Positions 1 through 9,882 of a stretch of 64,000 nucleotides of DNA are shown one piece after another. Below the pieces are notes generated by a model. The model was not told the origin of the DNA. It saw nothing but the letters and a program-made list of their open reading frames with translations, and did no database searches. The position numbers and the translations under genes are program-made. The stretch lies in contig CAZCVI010000004.1 of the NCBI GenBank assembly GCA_964502145.1, positions 62,001 to 126,000 of the forward strand. Direction: 5' to 3'. The stretch is from CAZCVI01 sp964502145. GTDB taxonomy: Bacteria; Acidobacteriota; Aminicenantia; UBA2199. Position 1 is the first letter of the stretch. Each line of letters begins with the position of its first letter.

Positions 1-1
1 G

Positions 2-850
2 GGGGGGTATTATGTGTATAATATTAGTGTCAAGGCCAAGGCAGAAAAGGATTTGGCTGTTGCGAAAGGGGTGTTGGATGCGATGGTAGTATCTTTGGAA
101 GGAAACTCATTTCTCCATCCCAGTGATTTGTACCAGGGACCGATTAAGTATTTGACTGCGGCCTTGAAAGCGATGAACACCCGTACTTTTATTGGCATGT
201 CCGTATTCAGCCAGAAAAACAGAGAAGGTATTTACGATGAATTCATGCAGCGTATTTTCGCTTTCCGGCAGGCGTTAATAAGCTATTCGCCTTCCATATC
301 CTTGGGTAACCGGGAAAAAGAAGACGTGGTGCAAAAAATTGCCTCCAGTGTGGAGATTCTTTTTACGAAGAATCTGGTAACAGATGCAAAGGATTTGAAA
401 ACGGATCCTATATACCTGAAGTGGAGCAATCAAGACCGCCAGAAATTAATTATCCAAAACAATGAATTGCCCAACGAAGTGGTAGGGGAAGAAATACCAG
501 AAAAATCAGAGGCACAATCCCAATATGCGCAACTGGATGTGGTAGATGGAAAGAATATGGATGGTGAGGAGATTGGCATCGCTCCGGAGAAAAAGGAACC
601 TGTCGGTGAGAAGGTTCGCACCCAGGTGGATTACGCCGATCTAAAAGAACTGGTGGGCGAAATAATCGAAGTGCAAAAGAAGAACGGCACGGTGCAAGAT
701 GGGAAATTAATCGAGGTGGACGAGCTCTCTTTGACTTTAAATATTTTGTTGGAGGGCGGGCATTTTTCCTTGAAAATTCTCAAAGCAGATATCGACAAAC
801 TGGAAAAGATTACTTTTAAAAAAGCAGTGGCTACTGAAACTGAAGAATGA
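2..850 (+). CDS. Unknown protein, probably 5'-truncated by the window edge
   Basis: The reading frame is open to the left edge; the first possible start inside the window is GTG at 14, giving 278 residues, so the true N-terminus may lie outside. I do not recognise the family. The first 150 residues look helical and mixed-charge, residues about 155-205 are acidic and low complexity (a linker), and the last 65 residues read as a small beta-rich module (about 212-270) with alternating hydrophobic residues, a little like the 90-residue protein at 27091-27363. No signal peptide or membrane segment is visible. It is followed after 126 bp by a membrane protein on the same strand. Coding is supported by length and codon regularity; function is unknown. 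Confidence 0.7.
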   Translation, partial: GGYYVYNISVKAKAEKDLAVAKGVLDAMVVSLEGNSFLHPSDLYQGPIKYLTAALKAMNTRTFIGMSVFSQKNREGIYDEFMQRIFAFRQALISYSPSISLGNREKEDVVQKIASSVEILFTKNLVTDAKDLKTDPIYLKWSNQDRQKLIIQNNELPNEVVGEEIPEKSEAQSQYAQLDVVDGKNMDGEEIGIAPEKKEPVGEKVRTQVDYADLKELVGEIIEVQKKNGTVQDGKLIEVDELSLTLNILLEGGHFSLKILKADIDKLEKITFKKAVATETEE

Positions 851-976
851 TGGTGGGAAGATAAAAAGATAGTGCTGCACCAGTAAATAGAGTACGGATT
901 GAGGTTCGGTTTGAATGCTTGATTTCTTCCCGGCCCAATATAACGGGTTGGTGATTAACCATGAGAGGAGGTAAGT

Positions 977-1807
977 ATGGCTGTAGAGGAAACTTTGTCA
1001 AAGGTAAAATCGGATGTATTTGCAATTTTGATCCCCGGTTTTTTTATCACGGGGGTTATTGTATCCGCGGTTTTGGTTTTCACTCAAACGGATGCCAAAA
1101 TCGGTATTATTAAAAGATTTGGTCCATTCTTCAAGACCTTGAAAGGGAATTGGATTTTAACCTTTATTGCTTTTGTGATAATATTCTTAGCTGGGAATTT
1201 TCTCCGTTCAATAAAGGTGACGATAGCCGATAATGTAGCAAATTTTCTCTTTAAAAGATTCATTAAAGCCTCTTGGACCAAGTTATTCTACGGAAATCCA
1301 TTTCCTTATCGCGATTTGTTGGAGAAAATAAAGTTGATATTACTCCAGAATAAGCTGATTGAAGACATTCCCTTACCAGTGGATAAACACTCATTGTATA
1401 TTTTATTTCAGTACTGGAAAATGGTGATATGTATAGAAAAGTCTGGTTCATTTTCATATATTCAAGAATTTGAAAGTAGGGTAAGGATGTTTGCAGGGAT
1501 GTTTTGGGCCGGGAGCTGTGGGATTGGCGGAAGTATTTTGATATCTGCGAGTTTCATTTTTAATAAAGCGGCATGTATCGTGTGGTGGAAGTATATTTTA
1601 TTGATGTTTTTAGTCTCAGTGATCATCGCGGTAATATTCAGCCGTAGTTTAAAGCGTGTCAGGAGTGAGGAGGTAATTTCTGTATTTATTGCATATCTTT
1701 TTATACAAAGAAGTAAGAAGGAAGAAGATAAAAAGGAGAAGGTAAAAGAGAAGGGCAACCTCTTTGGGCCTTTGATGAATATGTTTAAAGGTAAAGAGAA
1801 AGAGTAG
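977..1807 (+). CDS. Integral membrane protein of unknown function
   Basis: 276 residues, ATG start preceded by GAGGAGG at about 964-970, a strong ribosome binding site. Hydrophobic segments are visible at about residues 15-38, 58-76, 177-197 and 203-223, so four membrane passes are likely, with a soluble stretch of about 100 residues between the second and third. The C-terminus is Lys/Glu rich (runs such as KKEEDKKEK) and probably cytoplasmic. I do not recognise the family. A strong hairpin follows the stop. Confidence 0.75.
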   Translation: MAVEETLSKVKSDVFAILIPGFFITGVIVSAVLVFTQTDAKIGIIKRFGPFFKTLKGNWILTFIAFVIIFLAGNFLRSIKVTIADNVANFLFKRFIKASWTKLFYGNPFPYRDLLEKIKLILLQNKLIEDIPLPVDKHSLYILFQYWKMVICIEKSGSFSYIQEFESRVRMFAGMFWAGSCGIGGSILISASFIFNKAACIVWWKYILLMFLVSVIIAVIFSRSLKRVRSEEVISVFIAYLFIQRSKKEEDKKEKVKEKGNLFGPLMNMFKGKEKE

Positions 1808-1834
1808 GTGCGTGCCTCATTAAATTATCCATGC

Positions 1835-1858
1835 CCAGCACCCGCTCCCGGGTGCTGG
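1835..1858. terminator. Hairpin between convergent genes
   Basis: A perfect 10-bp stem, CCAGCACCCG, loop CTCC, CGGGTGCTGG. It lies between the convergent membrane protein and nitroreductase genes. There is no T run on either side, so it is a terminator-like or mRNA-end-stabilising hairpin rather than a textbook intrinsic terminator. Confidence 0.6.
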
Positions 1859-1892
1859 ACGATTAACGGATATCCGATCATGAATCGGAGTT

Positions 1893-2495
1893 CTAAAATT
1901 TATCTTTGATCACTACTTCATCTAATGCTAGTTGTCCTGGTTTGGGCCAAGCTGGCTTCGTGCCTTTTCCTACTACGACAAACATCGCGATGACATGATC
2001 GGCGGGAAGATTGATTAATTTCCCAACCTGCTCAAAATCAAACCCATCCATTGGGCAGGAATCATAACCCATGGCTTTGGCTGCCAACATGATTGTTTGG
2101 GCTGCCAAACCGCATGAACGCATGGCTTCGTCTCGTTGCACTCGCTCTTTGTCGCGATAGTAGCCATCTATTGCCGGAACCATGTAATCTTGGACTGGTT
2201 TGGCTGTATTCTTCCAATATCGTACTGGTTCTTTCTCCCAGGCTTTGAGATCACCACATAGAATGATCAGTAACGAGGCATCTGTGACTTGGGCTTGGTC
2301 CCAGGCTTGGGCGCGGATTTGTTTACGCAGTTCCTGGTCTTTAACCACCACGAATCTCCAGTTCTGGATGTTAAATGCTGTGGGTGCCTGGATCGCTAAT
2401 TCAAATAATGTGTTGACCTCTGCTTCTGTCATTTCATGGCTAGGGTCATAACTTTTTATCGCTCTTCTTGTTTTAATTGCTTCGAATGTATCCAT
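1893..2495 (-). CDS. Nitroreductase family protein (FMN-dependent oxidoreductase)
   Basis: 200 residues from ATG at 2495. AAGGAG sits seven bases upstream, and the longer in-frame extension to 2519 lacks that spacing. The N-terminal TRRAIKSYDP and the motif NIQNWRFVVV near residue 43 are typical of the nitroreductase fold, where the Arg/Ser residues bind the FMN phosphate. Members reduce nitro-compounds, quinones or flavins with NAD(P)H as cytoplasmic homodimers; length is normal for the family. The physiological substrate cannot be read from the sequence. It is monocistronic and divergent from the hybrid kinase at 2712. Confidence 0.9.
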   Translation of the reverse strand: MDTFEAIKTRRAIKSYDPSHEMTEAEVNTLFELAIQAPTAFNIQNWRFVVVKDQELRKQIRAQAWDQAQVTDASLLIILCGDLKAWEKEPVRYWKNTAKPVQDYMVPAIDGYYRDKERVQRDEAMRSCGLAAQTIMLAAKAMGYDSCPMDGFDFEQVGKLINLPADHVIAMFVVVGKGTKPAWPKPGQLALDEVVIKDKF

Positions 2496-2711
2496 AATTT
2501 TCTCCTTATTGTGAAGCATCTCTTTATCGGATGTTCACCTGAAATTCTTTTTTACCACAATGAAAAATAATATGCAATCTCTTTTGGGAAAAAAAATTAG
2601 AATGATTCTTTGGAGCAAGGGAACCGACACCTTTTTTCTTTGTGATAAAAAGAATGACTACTATTTTATTTTGTGCTAAAATATCTTGTGATGTCGAAGG
2701 ATCAAAACGAG

Positions 2712-5700
2712 ATGACTGAACATAATACGCGGATACGCCAATACGTTGTTTTCGGGTTGCAGCTAAGCTTATGGGGAATACTATGCTTTAGTCAGAGTTA
2801 TCAGGTGCAGCAGTATTTGGAAGCAGATGGTTTACCCAGTGCTACTGTATATGATCTTTGCCAGGATCAATCGGGTCGTATGTGGTTTGGCACTCGTTCT
2901 GGCATTGCTCTTTACGATGGTAAAACATGGATCAACTATACTGTAGCGGATGGTTTAACCGGATTGCCTTTTGGCGGAATCCGTATTGACCACAGGGGCA
3001 GAGTCTGGGCATTGGCTGAATCCTCGGTGGGTTCGATTTGTTTGTCCTATTTTGATCCTCAATGGGACACACGATGGCACAACATCAAAGAAACTCCACG
3101 ATTATTGCTGCCCTATAGGGGGATCACATCGTTTCAAATATTAAAAATAATTCCTGACCAGCCACCGGCTATTGCCGTGGGCACGGCCAGTCAAGGACTT
3201 TTTATTTATTACCTGGGGAAATGGAAAACAATCACGGAAAAAGACGGGTTGCTGAGTAACTGGGTGAATGGTATCGCCTGTCTGGATGGGAAGTTTTATC
3301 TGGCCACGGAGAGAGGGCTATCTATAATTACCTTGGATAAGAACGGACACACTACTATTGATAATACACTGAATCAATTGCTGGGCTTACCGCCCGGACC
3401 AATCAAAGGCATTACTGTTGAATATAACGATAAATACCCGGATTTCCAATTGCCGCGCTCCCGCGTGTGGCTTTATAATCCCCAATGGCTGGGATATTTT
3501 CTAGTGGGTCAGACAAAACTGACTACCTATCGGGTTAAAACGCCTCTCTTGGAAATAGAGAAAGAGTTTCTCGTGCAGTCGGATTATCGCACTGGGTTAT
3601 ATGTGGGTTCACAATTTGAACTGGCGTATTTTAATTATAAAACGCTGGCATGGCAAACTCTGGACGCCACCAATGGTCTTGTGGGTGCGGGTGCCAACGG
3701 GTTGTTCATTGATTTTGAAAAAAATATCTGGGTGAGTTGTGATCGTGGCGTGAGTAAAATAGTCAGTCGTAGATTTAGTAATTTCCGCGTGAAAAATGGG
3801 TTGCTGGATGACGAGGTGACTGCTATTCTGGAATACGAACCGGGAAAATTTGTCCTGGGACATAATAAAGGTCTCACCTTTTATGATGGCAATGAGTTCC
3901 AACAACTCCTTCTTTTCACCAAAGAAAAGCCTGCCAACCCGATGTGCCGGATATTGGAAATGAAACTGGATTCCCAAAAAAATATTTGGCTGGCGATGTC
4001 CTATGGTGGTTTAGTCAAAGTGGATGCCCGGCGGAAATCCACGTGGTATGGCGAAGCTGATGGATTGCCTAAACAGGTGAGCAGCTTGTGGTTTGATAAC
4101 CGCGATACAGTCTGGGTGGGAACGAATGAGGGTATTTATTACCGTGCCAAAAATAGATTTAGCGCCGTAAAAACAGGTCCTTTCGCACCCATTTTTATAC
4201 GGAAGATTTTTGGCTTTGCAGGTCAATTGCGGTACATTGCCAGTATGAATGTCGGTGTATTTGTAAATCAAAACAACCAATGGAAAAACTACCGGTTCTG
4301 GGGGAATACCCAGGGCAATGCTGTTTATGCGATTCAAAAAGACAGTCGCGGACGCGTATTAGTGGGAACACTGACGGGTTTATTTATCATTGAACAGGAA
4401 AAACTGCAAAAATTTAAAGCGGGGAACTTCGAGGTAAACAGACCGATTTATGTGATATTGGAAGACAGACAAAAGCGCCTCTGGTTTGGCACGGACAATG
4501 GGGTTATCCGTTGGGATGGTAAGGAAGAGAGAAAATACTCCATTAATGAAGGGTTGAGCGGACAAGAAATCAATCGCTCGGCTCTGCTTCAAGACTCGTT
4601 AGGGCGCATCTGGATCGGCACGACCCATGGTGTTTCTATCTATGATGATAACTTTGATAATAGTAGATTGTCCAATCCTCCCCCCAAGCTGCAATTGTTG
4701 GGCATGGAGGTGGCGGGCCAGAAAATTCCATTCCTGCCCCGTCAAGCGATTCGGTTGAGTTATAAACAGAACACTATCGTGTTTAATTTCCGTGGCATTT
4801 CATTTATTGCTGAAAAAGCCATTCGTTTTAAAAGTAAACTGGAGGGATTTGATGCCAAGTGGTCCGAAGAAAATTATCCGTATAATCAGATGATTCGGTA
4901 TGCCAACTTGCCTGCGGGTAATTACCGGTTTTATTTAAAAGCGCGCAATGCGTTCGGGGTGTGGAGTGATGCTGTGTATTCTCCTATGATCACTATTCTG
5001 CGACCTTTTTATCAAAGCTGGTGGTTTTATTTACTGCTCTTCCTGGTCGGTTGTTCGGTTGTTTACACCCTCTTCCGTTTTTTTTCAGAACGACAGCATG
5101 CGGCTTGGTTGGAAAAGCAAGTTGAAGAAAGGACTCATCAACTCAAGAATCTCGAACAACGTTACCGTAATTTGTTTGAAGAATCCAAGGATGCCGTGTT
5201 TATTTCCACGCCCGAGGGTACTTTTCTAGATGCCAATCCAGCCAGTTTAGAAATCTTTGGGTTTAGTTCCAGGGACACATTCTTAAATATTAAATCTGTC
5301 TCGTTGTACAGTAACCCGCAGGACCGCCTGAAATTTCAAGAAGCGATTGAAGCCCAGGGTTATGTGAAAGATTATGAATTGGAATTCATACGCAAGGATG
5401 GTGAAGTTATTATTGGCTTATTAACTGCGACATTGGTGCGCGATGAAACGGGAAAAAGTATTGAATACCGGGGCATTCTGCGGGATATCACGGGGCAAAA
5501 AAAATTGGAACAACAGTTAATCCAAGCCCAGAAAATGGAAGCGATTGGCACGTTGGCTGGTGGGATTGCCCATGATTTTAATAATATTCTGGGGGTGATT
5601 ATCGGGTACACTGAATTATCCATGGAGGATTTGCCCGAGGGGAGTCCGACGCGTCACAATAACGAGCAGGTACTGGTAGCGGCAGAACGCGCCACGGAAC

Positions 5701-6686
5701 TGGTTAAACAAATTCTTGCTTTCAGCCGCCAGACTGAAAAGAAACGCAAACCATTGCATGTTACGCCCATTATTACCGAGGCACTGAAGCTGCTCCGTTC
5801 GACTTTGCCTACTACGATTGAAATTTTTCGCCATCTGCAAGCGGAGAATGATATTATTATGGCCGATGCCACTCAAATCCACCAGGTGATGATGAATTTA
5901 TGCACCAATGCTGCCCATGCCATGAAAGAGAATGGTGGCGTATTGACAGTAGGTCTCAATGAAGTCTATCTGGACCAGGAATCTATAAAAGATCATGTGG
6001 GGGGGCATAAAGATATTAATCCCGGTCCGTTTATCTGCTTGACTGTCAGTGATACCGGCCACGGGATTCCTGAAATTGTTTTGAAACGTATTTTTGAACC
6101 CTATTTTACCACTAAAAAAACCGGTGAGGGCACAGGTATGGGATTGGCGGTTATTCATGGCATTGTAAAAAGCCACGGCGGCGATATTGCGGTTCAAAGT
6201 GAGCCGGGAAAAGGCGCTAGCTTTCGTGTTTATCTTCCCCAAATCAAGGAACAGGTAGAACCAAAAGAACATATCAATGAGGTTGTTTTGGGGGGCAAGG
6301 AACGGTTGCTGCTGGTGGATGATGAATCGGAACTCTCACGCGTAGAATCTGCAATGCTAAGACGATTGGGCTATGATGTGGTGGAAAAATTTAATGCGCT
6401 TGAAGCTCTGGAACTTTTGCAAACCAATCCTGACCAGTTCGATCTGGTTATCAGTGATATTACTATGCCACGTTTGACCGGTATTCAATTGGCTGAACAG
6501 GTGAAACGCATCCATCCCCATTTTCCTATCATTCTTGCTTCCGGGTTCAGTGCTCCCAGCCTTAGTGAACAGATTAATAATCTCGGTGTCGATGGATTTA
6601 TCATGAAGCCGATTATTAAAAATGAATTGGCCCGTTTAGTGCGTCATGTTTTAGATAAAAGGAAAGGACGACCATTACCGCAGTGA
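2712..6686 (+). CDS. Hybrid two-component sensor kinase with periplasmic beta-propeller, PAS and receiver domains
   Basis: About 1,324 residues from ATG 2712 (AAGGA at 2697-2701; GTG 2673 and ATG 2691 are in-frame alternatives without a clear ribosome site). Order: signal anchor (residues 5-28), about a dozen Reg_prop-type propeller repeats with WFGT/WVGT and GLPS-like motifs, a Y_Y_Y domain (about 670-760), one membrane helix (about 770-792), coiled coil, PAS (about 812-930), HisKA with phospho-acceptor His about 954 in GGIAHDFNN, HATPase_c with N box (about 1060) and DTGHGIP, and a C-terminal receiver with phospho-acceptor Asp about 1249 in SDITMPRLTG. No DNA-binding output domain follows, so signalling must pass to another protein. 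This architecture resembles the HTCS/BvgS-like propeller sensors that detect polymers or their fragments in the periplasm; the ligand is unknown. Confidence 0.93.
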   Translation: MTEHNTRIRQYVVFGLQLSLWGILCFSQSYQVQQYLEADGLPSATVYDLCQDQSGRMWFGTRSGIALYDGKTWINYTVADGLTGLPFGGIRIDHRGRVWALAESSVGSICLSYFDPQWDTRWHNIKETPRLLLPYRGITSFQILKIIPDQPPAIAVGTASQGLFIYYLGKWKTITEKDGLLSNWVNGIACLDGKFYLATERGLSIITLDKNGHTTIDNTLNQLLGLPPGPIKGITVEYNDKYPDFQLPRSRVWLYNPQWLGYFLVGQTKLTTYRVKTPLLEIEKEFLVQSDYRTGLYVGSQFELAYFNYKTLAWQTLDATNGLVGAGANGLFIDFEKNIWVSCDRGVSKIVSRRFSNFRVKNGLLDDEVTAILEYEPGKFVLGHNKGLTFYDGNEFQQLLLFTKEKPANPMCRILEMKLDSQKNIWLAMSYGGLVKVDARRKSTWYGEADGLPKQVSSLWFDNRDTVWVGTNEGIYYRAKNRFSAVKTGPFAPIFIRKIFGFAGQLRYIASMNVGVFVNQNNQWKNYRFWGNTQGNAVYAIQKDSRGRVLVGTLTGLFIIEQEKLQKFKAGNFEVNRPIYVILEDRQKRLWFGTDNGVIRWDGKEERKYSINEGLSGQEINRSALLQDSLGRIWIGTTHGVSIYDDNFDNSRLSNPPPKLQLLGMEVAGQKIPFLPRQAIRLSYKQNTIVFNFRGISFIAEKAIRFKSKLEGFDAKWSEENYPYNQMIRYANLPAGNYRFYLKARNAFGVWSDAVYSPMITILRPFYQSWWFYLLLFLVGCSVVYTLFRFFSERQHAAWLEKQVEERTHQLKNLEQRYRNLFEESKDAVFISTPEGTFLDANPASLEIFGFSSRDTFLNIKSVSLYSNPQDRLKFQEAIEAQGYVKDYELEFIRKDGEVIIGLLTATLVRDETGKSIEYRGILRDITGQKKLEQQLIQAQKMEAIGTLAGGIAHDFNNILGVIIGYTELSMEDLPEGSPTRHNNEQVLVAAERATELVKQILAFSRQTEKKRKPLHVTPIITEALKLLRSTLPTTIEIFRHLQAENDIIMADATQIHQVMMNLCTNAAHAMKENGGVLTVGLNEVYLDQESIKDHVGGHKDINPGPFICLTVSDTGHGIPEIVLKRIFEPYFTTKKTGEGTGMGLAVIHGIVKSHGGDIAVQSEPGKGASFRVYLPQIKEQVEPKEHINEVVLGGKERLLLVDDESELSRVESAMLRRLGYDVVEKFNALEALELLQTNPDQFDLVISDITMPRLTGIQLAEQVKRIHPHFPIILASGFSAPSLSEQINNLGVDGFIMKPIIKNELARLVRHVLDKRKGRPLPQ

Positions 6687-6709
6687 ATGTGATCTTTACT
6701 TGTTTTGCG

Positions 6710-7558
6710 TTACTCTTTTTTTTGCCGCCAATCGAATTGTTTGCCCAGGTAACGGAAGATACTGTCCAGTAGAAATCCCAATATCCCAATGGCGATAACT
6801 AATGCCATTAAACGATCATACTCCAGAGTGTCGCGGGCATCATTGATCAAATAACCCAGACCATTATTGATTCCTAAATATTCGGCTGGAACCAAAATAA
6901 TCCATGCAATACCGAGGGCCAAACGCAAACCATTTAATATGTACGGGAACGCCGAGGGCAGCATCACGCGATAGATCAATTGTTTTTTATTTGCCCCATG
7001 AATGCGCGCCATGTCGATCCATGTTGCGTCCACGGAGCGTATCCCCTGCGTGGTGTTACTCATGATCGGCCAAATCGCAGCCATCAGTATTAGAAAATAA
7101 ATCGCGTGTTCAAAGGAAGGCAATAAAAAAATGGCAATAGGCATCCACGAAAGAGGACTGACCATCCGTATAAACTGCATGGGCAAATTCGTAATATCAC
7201 TGATCGGCTTGGAAAATCCCCGCACGACTCCCCATGCAAAACCAAATATAAAAGCGAAACTCAACCCGACCAGAACGCGCCGCAAACTGGCTATCACTGA
7301 ATCCCAAAACTGCGGCGCAACAACCAATTGCCCCAATGCTTTAAACGCGGGCAAAGGCATAAAATCCCGGAACTGCTGGAACCCAGACCGATTAAATAGC
7401 ACGGTTCCTAATCCTTGCCAAAACAAAAGCAATAACACCAAACCCAGTAACCCGTACACTGTATCTTTTACCCATCGTTCAAGCGCACGTTTCTTGTGCG
7501 CCTGACGAATAAAATCCGCTATATTGGGCACCGGCACTTTTTTTTCTTTGCCATTCAT
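6710..7558 (-). CDS. ABC transporter permease, SsuC/TauC/NrtB type
   Basis: 282 residues from ATG 7558; a TTG start at 7591, overlapping the end of the upstream gene, is possible and would fit translational coupling. A basic N-terminal tail is followed by about six membrane helices. The EAA loop is clear around WIDMARIHGANKKQLIYRV followed by LPSAFPYILNG, the site where the ATPase docks. The family forms the inner-membrane channel for sulfonates, taurine, nitrate, pyrimidine precursors and similar small solutes. It is the third gene of an ATPase - binding protein - permease operon and ends 23 bp from the convergent hybrid kinase. Confidence 0.92.
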   Translation of the reverse strand: MNGKEKKVPVPNIADFIRQAHKKRALERWVKDTVYGLLGLVLLLLFWQGLGTVLFNRSGFQQFRDFMPLPAFKALGQLVVAPQFWDSVIASLRRVLVGLSFAFIFGFAWGVVRGFSKPISDITNLPMQFIRMVSPLSWMPIAIFLLPSFEHAIYFLILMAAIWPIMSNTTQGIRSVDATWIDMARIHGANKKQLIYRVMLPSAFPYILNGLRLALGIAWIILVPAEYLGINNGLGYLINDARDTLEYDRLMALVIAIGILGFLLDSIFRYLGKQFDWRQKKE

Positions 7559-7580
7559 ATTATATACACTGTCCTCATTT

Positions 7581-8753
7581 TTAAATTGCAATTACTTCCT
7601 CTCTTTCCCACGGTGATTGCAGGTTCATGTCCGTGAATTTTCCCGGTCCCCCCACTGCCAGCACCGCGTTTTTTACAAAGTCATACGACACCAAATCTTT
7701 CACTACAAAATCAGGATTGAGCTGTTGCAAAAATGTTTTATCCCCTTGTACCAGTGTCTCGCGCAGGTGCTGAACAATAAATCGCGTGGCCGAAGCATAT
7801 GGATAGGGTTGAAACCCAATCCGTTGCGCCTTCCATTCCGGGTGTTTAATCGCTTCCGGTAAATGACCTTTCCCATACAGCGCCGTGTCATAGTTCATAA
7901 AGACCCGTTTTAATACTTCTTTTGATACCGGCAGATACCCTTTTCCTTCTTTAGACAGCATTGTTGCCGTAGCTTCCGGGTTTTGCAAGACATAATGCTG
8001 TGCCCGCACAATCGCATTCACTACCTTTTGTGTGAACACCGGGTTGGCACGAATTGTATTTTCTTTCATTACTATCACGCAACACGGATGGTTTTTCCAG
8101 ATATCCCCTGTAAAGCGCATGATTTTTGCATTTATTTTTAATTCTGCCAGTGCATTAAACGGTTCCGCTACAATATAACCGTCGATTTTCCCCGCTGCCA
8201 AAGCCGGGGGCATTTCTGGCGGTGGTAAAAGGAAAAGATTCGTTTCATTTCTTTTTAAAGTGTGCCCTGGCCTTTGAATCACCGGTGTTAAACCCATCTT
8301 TTTTAATCCCATTTGCAGGATCACATTATGCATTGAATACCAATAAGGAACTGCAATATTTTTCCCACCCAGATCGGCAAAACCAGTTATGCCAGTGTTG
8401 GCACCCACGGTCAGAGCACTACCGTTTAAGTGGTCCCATGCCACAATTTTAACTGCCGCTTTATTGCGGTAGCGCATCCAGATCGGAATGGGCAGCAACA
8501 AATGAACAACATCGAACTTGTCTGCTAAAAATGATTCGACTAATGCCGACCAACTTCGTATCAAGGTAGGGGCAGCCGCATGTAAACCTTCTGCCAGGAA
8601 ATAACCATTGCCATGCGCGACCAGTAACGGTGTGGCATCCGTGATAGGTAAATAACCAATACGCACTTCTGCTTTCTTTTGTGAATGCAGCGGCGCAACG
8701 TAACTGGCAAGACTCGCAGTCAGTGATGTTTTAATGAAATTTCGTCTATCCAT
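7581..8753 (-). CDS. ABC transporter substrate-binding protein (NrtA/SsuA-like, Tat signal)
   Basis: 390 residues. The N-terminus MDRRNFIKTSLTASLASYV carries a twin-Arg motif (RRNFIK) followed by a mild hydrophobic stretch, so Tat export is likely. The mature part begins with IGYLPITDATPLLVAHGNGYF, typical of NMT1/NrtA-like binding proteins, and contains GGKNIAVP and a DGYIVAEPFNA segment that lines the ligand cleft. The start overlaps the ATPase stop by 8 nt. The ligand is not predictable; nitrate/bicarbonate-type, sulfonate and pyrimidine binders all share this fold. No TPP riboswitch precedes the operon, which weakens a thiamine-precursor role. Confidence 0.9.
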   Translation of the reverse strand: MDRRNFIKTSLTASLASYVAPLHSQKKAEVRIGYLPITDATPLLVAHGNGYFLAEGLHAAAPTLIRSWSALVESFLADKFDVVHLLLPIPIWMRYRNKAAVKIVAWDHLNGSALTVGANTGITGFADLGGKNIAVPYWYSMHNVILQMGLKKMGLTPVIQRPGHTLKRNETNLFLLPPPEMPPALAAGKIDGYIVAEPFNALAELKINAKIMRFTGDIWKNHPCCVIVMKENTIRANPVFTQKVVNAIVRAQHYVLQNPEATATMLSKEGKGYLPVSKEVLKRVFMNYDTALYGKGHLPEAIKHPEWKAQRIGFQPYPYASATRFIVQHLRETLVQGDKTFLQQLNPDFVVKDLVSYDFVKNAVLAVGGPGKFTDMNLQSPWEREEVIAI

Positions 8754-9489
8754 TAAAGTGCTCCAGAATTTCTTTCTTTTGTGCTATCAAGGAGGCGTCT
8801 TCCAGGTTCCTCGGGTAGGGCAGGGGGGTATCGAAGATGTGTATAATACGTCCTGGCCGGTCGCCCATCAGGATTGTTCGTTGTCCTAATAATAATGCTT
8901 CGTCAATATCGTGTGTGACCAGAATAATCGTCAGTCCCAGCCGTTGCCACAGGTCCAGAATTAATTTGTACAGCGTTGCACGGGTGAAGATATCCACATC
9001 TGAGAACGATTCATCCATCAATAATATCTCTGGTTCTCCGATCACACAGCGGGCCATAGCCACACGCTGCATCATCCCCGCTGAAAGACCATCGGGATAA
9101 ACCTTTTCAAAACCAGTTAAACCCATCAAGTCAATGTAACGTGTCACCTTTTCTGCCAGCGCTTCCTTCTCACCACGGATTTTACAGCCAAAAGCAATAT
9201 TGCCTTCAACCGTCAACCAGGGTAACATGCAGGGTTGACGAAACATCATCATCCGCGAATAATGGGGACCCGTAACCGGTTGACCAGACACTGTAATAAC
9301 ACCTGAACTCGGTTTTAATAGGCCAGCTAACAGGTTCAGCAAAGTAGTTTTGCCACACCCCGAACGACCGATGATAGCGATTAATTCGCCTTGTTTCACA
9401 TAGAGATCAATATTTTGAAGCGCTGTTAATTCTTTTTTTCCTGGCAGTGAAAACAGTTGCGTCACATGTTCGATACAGATTTTATTCAT
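8746..9489 (-). CDS. ABC transporter ATP-binding protein (SsuB/TauB/NrtD-like)
   Basis: 247 residues from ATG 9489. Walker A is GRSGCGKTT, the signature is LSAGMMQR (LSGG with the second-position Gly changed to Ala), Walker B is ILLMDES, and the switch His is in LVTHDIDEA. The Q-loop reads FRQPCMLPW. The Ala in the signature and DES instead of DEP are mild deviations seen in this subfamily. The protein drives the importer from the cytoplasmic side. It is the first gene of the operon; a promoter lies only about 25 bp upstream, so the leader is very short. Confidence 0.92.
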   Translation of the reverse strand: MNKICIEHVTQLFSLPGKKELTALQNIDLYVKQGELIAIIGRSGCGKTTLLNLLAGLLKPSSGVITVSGQPVTGPHYSRMMMFRQPCMLPWLTVEGNIAFGCKIRGEKEALAEKVTRYIDLMGLTGFEKVYPDGLSAGMMQRVAMARCVIGEPEILLMDESFSDVDIFTRATLYKLILDLWQRLGLTIILVTHDIDEALLLGQRTILMGDRPGRIIHIFDTPLPYPRNLEDASLIAQKKEILEHFNG

Positions 9490-9514
9490 ATTTTTTGCAC
9501 CATTGAGAAAGTTA

Positions 9515-9543
9515 ATTGTAACCGATGCAGAAACATTTGTCAA
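9515..9543 (-). promoter_or_regulatory. Sigma-70-type promoter of the ABC importer operon
   Basis: On the minus strand: TTGACA (9538-9543), 17-bp spacer, TACAAT (9515-9520). The -35 is a perfect match and the -10 matches five of six. Transcription should start near 9508, leaving a leader of about 20 nt, too short for a riboswitch. Confidence 0.75.
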
Positions 9544-9577
9544 AAAATAATAAGGGGCACTGGGAAAAAGATTTTTG

Positions 9578-9725
9578 CCCACAGATTACACAGATTAAAG
9601 GGATTAATGGGATTAATGAGAGTTATGGGAAGAATGGGAGTAATGCGAGTAATGGGAATATTTCTGTTAATCCCATACTTCCCATCACTCCCATAATTCC
9701 CATAACTCCCATTAATTTGGTGGCT
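9578..9725. repeat. 9-bp-periodic inverted repeat (MGx type), copy 1
   Basis: Begins with CCCACAGATTACACAGATT, then runs as 9-bp units (GGATTAATG, AATGAGAGT, AATGGGAGT) on the G-rich arm. It turns at about 9660-9672 (ATTTCTGTT) and continues as the complementary C-rich arm (TTCCCATAA-like units), ending in AATTTGGTGG. The arms can fold into a long imperfect hairpin or cruciform. It fills most of the gap between the divergent ABC operon and msrBA. In one frame it would encode Met-Gly-x repeats, but this is a by-product of the 9-bp period. Confidence 0.85.
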
Positions 9726-9776
9726 TTCCCGGTTACTCTTCTTGCTCAGTTATTTTTAAGATAATTTTTTTAATGA

Positions 9777-9805
9777 TTGACATTTGTTCTTTTTTATACT
9801 ACTCT
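9777..9805 (+). promoter_or_regulatory. Promoter of msrB-msrA
   Basis: TTGACA (9777-9782), 17-bp spacer, TACTCT (9800-9805). Perfect -35, weak -10 (four of six). The leader to the ATG at 9883 would be about 70 nt. Confidence 0.6.
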
Positions 9806-9882
9806 ATCCTAATCGGATTTTTTCTTGTTCTGTTCCCAGGGATAAGAAAAAGTTAGAGTCAGTAAAAAAAGGAGTAACTAAA

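Noticed and set aside
9490..9520. TPP or other riboswitch before the ABC importer
   Set aside because: The promoter is about 25 bp from the start codon, leaving no room for an aptamer.
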